This document shows positions 1-10,124 of a stretch of 11,740 bases of DNA, piece after piece. This stretch comes from Anaeromyces robustus (taxonomy: Eukaryota; Neocallimastigomycota; Neocallimastigomycetes; Neocallimastigales; Neocallimastigaceae), in assembly GCA_002104895.1 (NCBI GenBank), contig MCFG01000743.1, positions 1 through 11,740 of the forward strand. The letters are read 5' to 3'. Positions within the stretch are counted from its first letter, which is position 1. Every line of letters starts with the position of its first letter. Position numbers and translations under genes: made by a program. The notes under the pieces are model-generated. The model saw nothing but the letters and a program-made list of their open reading frames with translations, was not told the origin of the DNA and made no database searches.

Positions 1-63
1 ATATATTTTATAAATTAAGTCATAGAATATATATATATTAACCTAATAATATATATATATTAG

Positions 64-3000
64 ATTGATAAATGGTTAGAAGAAAAACAAGTTTTTGATT
101 GGATTAATAATAAATATCCAAAATCATTTGAAAATTTTCCTAAATTTAGATTATCTGAATCTACAATATATGAAAATGACATTATTATTAATGGAATGTC
201 ATTTAGTGTTCTCTTAGAAAATGTACAACTCTAATTATTATATAAATTCAAAAATTATGTAGATTTTATTATATATTTACTAAATATTATTTAATTTATT
301 AGAAATACTCTGACATAATGTATTCGGTAAATTTAAAATATGCAAATTTATGTAATTAAATAAACATATATATATATATGTATTAATTATTATCATATAA
401 TTAAATGATATATAATAAAAAATATATTGTTATGTTAAAATAAACATAAATAGTATATGCCAGGATCTTCGACATGTAAATATAATAAATTAAAATTTAT
501 AAAATATATATATATTTCATTTAAATTAATTATAAAATTTATATAAATAAAATACAGTTCTCGGAGGTGCAGGTAACAAATCTTGTTACATAATATAATT
601 ATATGCTTATAATTATATTAATCTTTTATTTAATATAGGTATAATTATAACAAGTGATTCACAGTATCATGATGAACTATTTGAGTATATTAAAGTCATC
701 ATAGATGATAAATATCCATATTTTTCAGAATTAAATTCAGCAGTTACGGTAAAAAAATAATTAATATTAATAAAAACTAATAATTAAAAATCTTTATTTA
801 ATATTATAAATTTCATTTTTCTAATATCTGTTAAATAATTAAGCCATTTGAAAATATACATGGAAAAGAGTATGTATAATTTCTAATAAAATATAAGTAT
901 TAAATATAAGTTTAACATAAAATAATAAAATAATATATATAATTTTTATTTATTGTAGTTGTCTAAGCAATCAGACATCGAAAAAAATGCTATGTAATTC
1001 ATTATTAACATCAAATGGAACATATCCATATTATTATTATAATGATAAAATGAAAATTATTTATTTATCACATATTTCAGTGGGTTCTGAAAGAGGAATT
1101 TCATTTACTACTGATAGTTCATTTGATTATGATTCAACACTAAAATTATTATTAAATAAAAAATTTAAATGTGATGATAAAGCGGATATCAAGATGAATA
1201 CAATTACATATTATGATGAATCTAAAATTAAAATTCCTATAAATGAAACTAATTCATTAATAGTAAAACAGTTTGACAATAATAATAATAAACATCAAAC
1301 CAATAATATGATATGTTCAATATATGATGAAGCTTTAAAAAATGCTAAGCCTTATCAAGTACTTAATTATATTATAAATTTTCATAATAATGATAAAAAT
1401 GATTAATTTAAATATTTCTTATGATAATTACGTATATCCAATATCTGTTTTTTAAAATTAAATACAAATTTTAGTTTCCATATAGTACATTGTAAGTTGT
1501 ATATCAATAAATAGATAATATTTAAATATATATAGTAAATTTTTAATTTTTATTTTTCATAATTTTATTTATTTCATCATTAATAATAATATATTAATAA
1601 TAATATTAATGAATATTTATTTATAATTATTATAATGAAATTATTAGTTCTGAAATTAGTAACTTTGAATTTAATGCTCCAGTTTCAGTTTTATTGGCAC
1701 ATTTATATTATAATTATTATGAAACTGATAAAAATACATTTGAAGATATTGTTAATGAATGTTGTGATTATATGGACTATTCTCTCAAACCAAGTTGTAA
1801 AAACTATGATAAAAAAAAATATAATATAACTGATTGTATCGAAAACTTAAATACAAGAACTATAACATTTTTAAATTGTATACCAGAAAACAACAAAATA
1901 TATAAGGCTGAATGCTCTTATATACCCTATAAAAATGAAAAAGGAATAATATTACAAATATGTCTTATATCTTCATTAATTCTTAATTTAATTTATTTAA
2001 CTATTATTTTAATGTAACTATATTTCTTTATCATTATTATATTATTAAATACTCTTTAAATGAATATTGAATATATATATTAATCATGTAAAACATAATA
2101 TTTTATATGTTTCAAATATTTTAAAAATATAAATATAGATATCGCAACGAAAAATGTATTAATATGGGTGGTTTACAATTTCTTCTTGGTCTAATTATAT
2201 CAAGTATTATATTGAATATTTCAATTTTTTTTTGGATAGGAAAACAAAAAAAATTTAAATGTATCTTAAAATTTTGGACAATCATAATTGGAGTAATATA
2301 AGCATGACTAACATATAATTTTTATTTATTATATTTATTTATTTTGTATATTATTTCATTACTATTTATTTTATTTATTTACTTTATTTTATTTATTTTA
2401 TTTTATTTTATTCTATTTTTTTTATTTATTTTATATATTTTATTTATTATATTTATTATATATTTATAATATATTAATAAAATAATAAAAAAAAAAGATG
2501 ACTGGCTTTATTAGCTCATATTCTATTAAAGCTCAAATTATTATCTCCTTATATAATAATTTAGTAAAATCTACTATAATAAAAAAAGTCAATAATAATA
2601 ATTATAAAAGTTATATTTTATATATTATATTTTCAATAGTACAATTATTTTTATTAACTTTTTGGACATTTACTCAAAAAGGAGTTGAAACTAAACAAAA
2701 ATATTTAGAAGATGTTGGATATTATGATTACACATATTGTTCTCTTGGTAATGAAACTTTATTAATTATAATATTCGGATTTGACTATATATTATTAGTA
2801 TTATCTATTATTTTGGCATATCGAGGAAGACAAAGTAATATCAATATTATATATTATTGAATTTATAGTATTATTTTTTTTAATATATAAAAAATATCTA
2901 ATCTCTTTTTATTATAATAATAATTATAATAATATTAATAAAATAGTTCCTTCAGCATATAATGAAGTATGTATATAGATACCATACATTATCTATATAG

Positions 3001-3462
3001 GAAACAAATAACATTATTTTTAATTAATCTACTAATCAACTAATAATATTTTTTTAAATAATCTATATTTTTTTAGTCCAAAAAAATTTTCATTACTTCA
3101 CTAATATCCTTTCTATTGGTAAATAATTTATTATAATTCTATAATTTTATTATATTCTAAAAAAAATACATTTATAAAATATCTGAATTTTACATCTTTT
3201 CTTTATTTACTTTACAATTCTTTTTCAGTTAACATTGTGCTATGTATCCATGGTTTTAACTATGAAGAAGGATTTTATAATTTTTGGAATAGCACTATTT
3301 GTTATTATTACATCATTAATTATTGTATCTGTTTTTGTCATATCAAAATTATTAGTTATATTTAATATTAATATACAATCTAATGTTTCAGTAGTCGTTC
3401 TTAACAAAGATGATAATATGGATAATATAGATAGAATACCATCATTATTCCTTACAAGATAA
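64..3462 (+). CDS. Class C (family 3) GPCR-like receptor with PBP-type ectodomain, 3' part (5' end outside window)
   Basis: Fourteen exons join in frame to 638 residues and a TAA: 64-222, 303-326, 454-475, 558-572, 639-748, 844-869, 959-1358, 1475-1491, 1648-2013, 2139-2292, 2498-2834, 2956-2966, 3077-3118, 3229-3462. All have GT/AG borders and matching phases. Fragment residues 1-118 look like the C-terminal lobe of a type II periplasmic-binding domain; the PGSSTFLGGAGIIIT block is at 64-78. Residues 119-356 are a Cys- and Asn-rich extracellular linker. Seven hydrophobic segments follow at about 357-380, 390-413, 425-452, 470-487, 518-538, 548-571 and 576-605. C421 before TM3 and C511 before TM5 are placed like the conserved class C disulfide. 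LAYRGRQ after TM5, YNE before TM6 and VISKLLVIF at the end of TM7 also fit class C. A short polar tail ends at LFLTR. Inferred role: plasma-membrane sensor of a small ligand signalling through G proteins; ligand unknown. The start codon and signal peptide must lie upstream of the window. Class assignment is fairly sure; individual tiny exons are less so. Confidence 0.82.
2293..2497 (+). other. Receptor intron with T-rich simple repeats
   Basis: This intron separates the exons for TM2 and TM3 (donor GTAATA, acceptor AAAAAAG). Most of it is tandem TTTA/TTTTA-type sequence (about 2317-2460) running into an A run at the acceptor. It holds no sensible coding frame. The phase is 0 on both sides, so the receptor frame continues from IIIG into MTGFISS. 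Confidence 0.65.
2956..2966 (+). other. 11-nt microexon of the receptor gene
   Basis: The 11 bases lie between CTTCAG and GTATGT. The previous exon ends with one codon base at 2834 and the next begins in phase 0 at 3077. Inserting these 11 bases supplies exactly the missing phase and gives T-YNE, the polar motif expected just before TM6 in class C receptors. Without it the flanking exons are out of frame. The evidence is phase and motif; no transcript has been seen. Confidence 0.7.
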
Positions 3463-3721
3463 ATTTTTAACATTCATAAGTACATATCATTAAAAAACGA
3501 ATATAATATGCATTATATTATAATAATTATACTTAATAATAGAAATAATATATAAAACTATATATAAAAAATAAATCAAACAATAAAAATTAGATTATAT
3601 ATTAAATATTTTATTATAAAAATTTTAGCTTATTGTATTTAATTTATATTATAATCTTTAAAAAATTTTAGTTAAACTCTAATCATATTTAATTACCAAC
3701 ATTTTTTATATATTCCTTCAA
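3463..3721. other. Non-coding A+T-rich stretch after the receptor stop
   Basis: This is the presumed 3' flank of the receptor gene. AATAAA-like hexamers occur but are uninformative at this composition. I see no coherent coding frame on either strand. The minus-strand open frame over 3240-3473 is a shadow of the receptor's last exon. Confidence 0.5.
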
Positions 3722-4158
3722 GTGAATAAAATAAAACATTTTAAACTTATAAATAAAATTGATTATAAATTAATAATGAAATATATTTTATGTGTCATTA
3801 TACATAATATAATAATGTTAATTAAAATAATAAAATTTAATAATCTTGCATCAATAATGGTATATCAATCTATTATATTATATGATGGATTTAATCATTT
3901 AAGTTTTGTTTTTTTATTATACGTACGATTATACAATATATTGTCTAATGAACGTGAACGTTAAGAAATAATTTATATGTATATTCATAAATAAATAAAT
4001 TTTATTTTCGTTTTAAATAAAAATTATTTGATAATTATTCATTATATGTAATATTAATATACGTAAATTAAAAATTTAATCTGATAGTTATTATGTGTAA
4101 TAATAAAGATATTAACAAAAGTGAAAAAATTAATGACTATTCCACAATATACATATAA
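3722..4158 (+). pseudogene. Possible two-exon relic or 3' gene fragment with membrane segments, unknown
   Basis: An open frame runs from 3722 after a CTTCAAG acceptor-like site, with no ATG at its start. It contains two hydrophobic stretches: MKYILCVIIHNIIMLIKII, then a longer one around SIMVYQSIILYDGFNHLSF, ending in a basic LYVRLYNIL. If a GTTAAG donor is used at 3960, the frame continues without phase change into 4088-4158, a polar Lys/Asn/Asp tail ending in TAA. That layout resembles the last membrane helices and cytoplasmic tail of a membrane protein. I could not find a start or earlier exons between 3463 and 3721, and I do not recognise the family. It may be a relic of a neighbouring receptor gene, or chance openness in A+T-rich DNA. 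The donor is weak. Confidence 0.3.
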
Positions 4159-4185
4159 TTTTATGATTTAAAATATTGCGTAGAA

Positions 4186-4280
4186 TTAAATCCTAATAAT
4201 GAAGGGTGTGGCTCTCTATTATGGGGCGGCTTCCTTGATAACCATTGTTTGTAGACTGGACATATTATGTTAGGGTTTAA
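4186..4280. other. Long imperfect inverted repeat (potential hairpin)
   Basis: TTAAATCCTAATAAT at 4186-4200 pairs with 4264-4280: eleven outer pairs including one G-U, a 2-nt bulge, then four more pairs. The 63-nt loop is the most G+C-rich DNA of the region. It could be a structured RNA, or chance pairing beside a coding relic. Confidence 0.3.
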
Positions 4281-4722
4281 GTACAAATGTAAGACATATA
4301 AATATACTAAGAGCGTCGACGCCTAAATGGTAAGGTATGGAATATAATTCTGATATATTCATCCGATAATACATAATAAGTCTATAAAAAAAAAAAATAA
4401 AAATAAAAAAATATGATTTAAAATAATTTAAAAAATGAAAATTCTTTTGTCTCCAAATTTAAAATGGTGGATAAAAATTTATTTTATATAATATTAAAAC
4501 AAAATATGAATTTTAAATTCTTAAAAACTCTTATTTTTTAAAAAAGGTATGATAATACGAATGCCGAATTTTGCACAGACTATGGTAAATCACAATGTCT
4601 TGATTTAATAATACTATTACTAAAAATAGCACAAGTAAATATTATAATTATATTGAAAAACACACACATAGAAAATTTTCAGAAATTGTTTTAAAAAAAT
4701 AGAAAATTTTTGGAAAACTTGA
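4199..4722 (+). pseudogene. Possible small secreted-protein gene or relic with an in-frame TAG, unknown
   Basis: This segment is visibly richer in G and C than its surroundings. From ATG 4199 the frame reads MKGVALYYGAASLITIVC, which looks like a signal peptide, and meets TAG at 4271-4273. The same frame then stays open to 4329. A good donor (GTAAGG at 4330) and an acceptor at 4546 join it in phase to 4547-4634, which contains two cysteines in EFCTDYGKSQC. A further 37-nt gap could splice to 4672-4722, ending in TGA. The splice agreement across 4330-4546 supports past coding; the TAG argues that it is broken, mis-sequenced or not coding in that part. A second frame over about 4166-4255 (containing NEGCGSLLWGGFLDNHC) is also open, so a frameshift is possible. 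No family recognised. A weak similarity to the N-terminal lobe of the receptor's binding domain was considered but cannot be shown. Confidence 0.3.
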
Positions 4723-4730
4723 TAAATAAA

Positions 4731-4848
4731 TATTATTATTATGATTGTAATATATTTATATTTTTAATCCTATTTAAATAAATTATTTAAATGAATATTA
4801 TTATTATGATTGTAATATATTTTTATTTTTAATTCTATTTAAATAAAT
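4731..4848. repeat. Tandem duplication, two 53-bp copies, 65-bp period
   Basis: Copy 1 is 4731-4783 and copy 2 is 4796-4848. By eye they differ at two positions (an A/T and a C/T difference). The 12 bases between the copies complete the 65-bp period. Near-identity suggests a recent slippage or unequal-exchange event in non-coding DNA. Confidence 0.85.
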
Positions 4849-4995
4849 ATATAAAAATAACTATAATAATAGTTATATTTATAATAATATGTTCTTTAAA
4901 GATTATATAAATATTATTATTATTATAAATTTAACTGTATATAGATCGACTTAATAATTGTTGATTAGTCCAATCATTAATCACATATTTTAGAT

Positions 4996-5088
4996 ACTTA
5001 AGATTTAATATTACAACATTTGATATATTAAATAGTTATGATCTTCATTACCTACTAGTTACTATAAATTTTATCATTCATATATAAA
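4996..5088 (+). pseudogene. Short open exon-like stretch, unknown
   Basis: After a TTTTAG site, a frame stays open for about 30 codons (YLRFNITTFDILNSYDLHYL and onward) to TAA, richer in non-A/T codons than the flanks. It lies just upstream of the decayed receptor copy and could be a remnant of that copy's ectodomain. No clear match to an intact receptor exon could be made. Confidence 0.22.
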
Positions 5089-5159
5089 TTTTTTTATATT
5101 ATTAGTCATCCTAAAGAAAATGTATACATAAAAGTGACTTTTATTTTTTAATATCTTTA

Positions 5160-5766
5160 ACTTTGTCAACTAATATTATGAGTATATATCCATTTTCTTC
5201 TGGATAGGCCAAATAAAAAAATTAATAATAATTTGGATAATATTGATATATTATTAATAAAAATATTTCTTAAAATATTAAAATGATATATAAATTACTT
5301 ATACATATAAATCTATTTAAAAAAACTAGATTCATTGGTATAATTTAATCAAAACAAAGATTATAATTTCTATATATAAATCTGGATCTATAAATAAAAT
5401 AAATATTAAGAATAAAGAATACACTTTCTGTTTAATAATTAGTATTTATATTATTAATCATATAAACATTACCCCAAAATAATGATAGTACTGAAAAAGT
5501 ATTTATATGAAAATATAAATATAAATTATTAAAGATGTTCATATTAAAATTAATATTAAATAAAAAATATATACCTTTATATTTCATATATATTAACCAA
5601 TAATTTTAATCTTTCATATATATTTATAAATAATACAAAATAATAACCTTGAATTTTATAAGATATTATTTTTTTTAATATAAATTAAGAAGCTCAATTA
5701 TTAATTAAATTTTTATTTTTCTAGACCAAAAATGATTTTATAACTATATTATTACTATTATCACTG
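5160..5766 (+). pseudogene. Decayed partial copy of the class C receptor membrane region
   Basis: Three pieces match successive exons of the intact receptor in the same order and strand. First, about 5180-5254 reads EYISIFFWIGQIKKLIII, against NISIFFWIGKQKKFKC in TM2. Second, 5330-5479, after a CTAG acceptor, contains WYNLIKTKIIISIY, against SYSIKAQIIISLY in TM3; it runs into TAA at 5480, and a shifted frame at 5497 reads KYLYENI, against QKYLEDV. Third, 5725-5766 reads TKNDFITILLLLSL, against SKKIFITSLISFLL in TM6; it is 42 nt long like its counterpart, with CTAG before and GTATAA after. Stops, frameshifts and a missing TM7 exon show that it cannot encode a receptor. It is most likely an old tandem duplicate of the neighbouring gene. 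The N-terminal part was not convincingly found; the pieces at 4199-4722 or 4996-5088 might be remains of it. Confidence 0.62.
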
Positions 5767-5888
5767 GTATAAATTAAATCCTATTTCTTTAAAAATATAT
5801 ACCCTAATATTATAGATTTTATAAAAAAAGATAAAAAAATAAATATCATAATAATAATAATAATAATAATAGTAATAATATTAATAAT

Positions 5889-6085
5889 CATTTCCCTTAA
5901 TATATTATTATAAATAAAGATAAAAAAAAATGAAAAATAAATACCATTTCCCTTAACACATTATTATAAATAAAAACAAAAATAAAAATAAGATCAGAAT
6001 TAAAATTAAAAATAAAAATAAAAATAAAAAAATAAATAAAAAAAAAATAACTATAATTTCTCCTAATACATTATTATAAATATAT
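5889..6085. repeat. Minisatellite-like imperfect repeat, about 56-bp period
   Basis: A CATTTCCCTTAA-containing segment followed by ATTATTATAAAT recurs at about 5889 and 5945. A more diverged copy (ATTTCTCCTAATACATTATT) lies at about 6055, roughly two periods further on. Between copies are (AAAAT)n-type tracts. It is preceded by an AAT run at about 5849-5870. Confidence 0.7.
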
Positions 6086-6092
6086 ATATATA

Positions 6093-6094
<2 letters not shown>

Positions 6095-6141
<47 letters not shown>
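6095..6141. repeat. Poly(A) homopolymer, 47 nt, with AAAAAAAG tail
   Basis: An uninterrupted run of A spans 6095-6141, followed by G-interrupted A runs to about 6160. It lies downstream of the ATG4 stop, about 200 bp past it in the ATG4 direction. It is a plus-strand A run, so on the ATG4 strand it is poly(T), and it is not that gene's own retro-tail. Confidence 0.9.
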
Positions 6142-6143
<2 letters not shown>

Positions 6144-6349
6144 AAAAAAGAAAAAAAGAATTGAAACAATAAATAATAAATAAATAAATTGTTTTATTAC
6201 TTCATTAAAAATTTATTAAATTTTCACTATAATATATTTAAACAATATAAATGTCGATATTTCAATGTCACATATCTAAAAAAAATATTTAATGATAATA
6301 AATGATATTTATTAAAATGAAAAGAACAACAATGCGATTTCAATTTATA

Positions 6350-8758
<2,409 letters not shown>

Positions 8759-8764
8759 TTGAGA

Positions 8765-8894
8765 CTGAATTTAATATTTATTAAAAAAGGTTGATAACAA
8801 TAACGATAATCTTCTTATTAAATAAAATACAATGATAATAAAAATTACACATATATATATATATAATAAATAACTTTATATATTTAAAATGATA

Positions 8895-8926
<32 letters not shown>

Positions 8927-8946
8927 TTATATTTTATAAAATCTAC
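8765..8946 (-). other. Probable 5'UTR intron of ATG4
   Basis: On the minus strand, AGAG followed by GTAGAT at 8946 is a plausible donor, and ATTCAG ending at 8765 is a plausible acceptor seven bases before the ATG4 start codon. The interval contains TA, GAT and AAT simple repeats and no coding frame. It is inferred only from the splice-like sites. Confidence 0.35.
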
Positions 8947-10124
8947 CTCTTAATAGTAATTATCGTTAAAATATTCTTGGTTTATTGAATCTACTTTTAT
9001 TACTTCTGTTATTAATATAATTATTATTTTAAATATTTTTCATATTTTGGATATTATTATTACGTTTATATTTTTCCTGGTATTATTTTTTATTTCATTA
9101 TATTCTTATTTTTTAATATATGTATATTTATTAATAATATTGAAATATGTAAATCTTATATATAAAATATTTTAATTTAAAATTTTTATATAAGTTTAAA
9201 AGTGAAAGATTTAAATAATAAATTTTTCTTTTCTTCTTATTTAAACAATTTTATTTTCTTTTGTTAAATTGGTTTTACTAATTTATATTAATTATACATC
9301 GCAAAACTATAACATTAAAAAAAAGGAAAAAAAGTCACCATTTATAATTATTCTTTAATATTTTTAAAAATATAATAAATGTATGTAAGGTATATTATTA
9401 GTATTTGTCAAATTATAATATTAAAATTTTAATTAATATATATTTTAAATTAAATGATTTTTTGGTTTCTCTTTATTTTATAAATTGCTTTCAATTATAT
9501 ATACATATTATTAAAACATTGTTCCTTTTAATATATATAATTTTTGTAAAAATAAAAATTATATAACTTATTTAAATTTTAAACTTTTTTGTTACATAAA
9601 AGGAATAAAAAATGAAATTAAAAATTATATATATTAATTATAATTAATATAATTTATTATATTAATTATTACATTAATTTATTACATTACATTAAAAATT
9701 TTACATAAATATAAATATATTTGGGTTTTAATGGAAAATCCTCTTAATTCATATTATAAAAATATTAATATTATAGAGAATTACAAGAAAAAAGTATATA
9801 CAATAAACTGATAAAATCAAAGAAATTTTTATATTTTTTTAAGAAAAAAAAAAAAAAAAAATAGCAATATACTAATTTATTTAAGAAAGAGCGAAAGAAA
9901 TTTGATTTAATTCACATATATTTCATAACAAAAGAATTTCATTATCTTTAAAATTTCTATATATGCAATTTTAATACAAAGATTCCTTTTATATTACATA
10001 AAAAAAAATAATAAATAATAATAATCTTATTATTTAAAGTTATTTTTATTTTTTTTATTTTATTTTATTTTTTCAATTGTTTTAATTAAAAGAATTTACA
10101 AATGTTGAAATCCTAAATATTAAA
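8947..10124. promoter_or_regulatory. Shared divergent upstream region of ATG4 and the INTS13-like gene
   Basis: With the UTR part, about 1.37 kb separates the two start codons, which point away from each other, so both promoters should lie here. I see only A+T-rich sequence with homopolymer tracts (for example an A run at about 9843-9860) and short TATA-like strings everywhere, so no specific core promoter can be named. A 26-codon ATG frame at 9731-9811 is the only noticeable open stretch and may be an upstream ORF or chance. Confidence 0.45.

Noticed and set aside
1635-1829. Plus-strand open frame starting MKLLVLKLVTLNLMLQ
   Set aside because: It is out of frame with the receptor exon 1648-2013, whose frame gives the phase-correct, Cys-rich linker and TM1.
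3240-3473. Minus-strand open frame opposite the receptor's last exon
   Set aside because: It is a shadow of the TM7 exon on the plus strand; it has no family features.
4270-4278. TTAGGGTTT resembling telomere repeat
   Set aside because: It is a single copy with no array, and part of an inverted repeat arm.
4160-4340. Possible snRNA, RNase P/MRP or SRP RNA suggested by higher G+C content
   Set aside because: None of the hallmark sequences of U1, U2, U4, U5, U6, SRP or RNase P that I looked for are present. Only an unspecific hairpin remains.
5110-5215. Minus-strand open frame reading YLAYPEENGYILIILVDK
   Set aside because: The plus strand of the same bases aligns with the receptor TM2 exon (SIFFWIG), which explains the openness better.
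9731-9811. Short ATG frame MENPLNSYYKNINIIENYKK upstream of the INTS13-like gene
   Set aside because: It has only 26 codons and no family match, and the downstream ATG at 10125 already begins at the expected first strand of the domain. It may be an upstream ORF, but this is unsupported.
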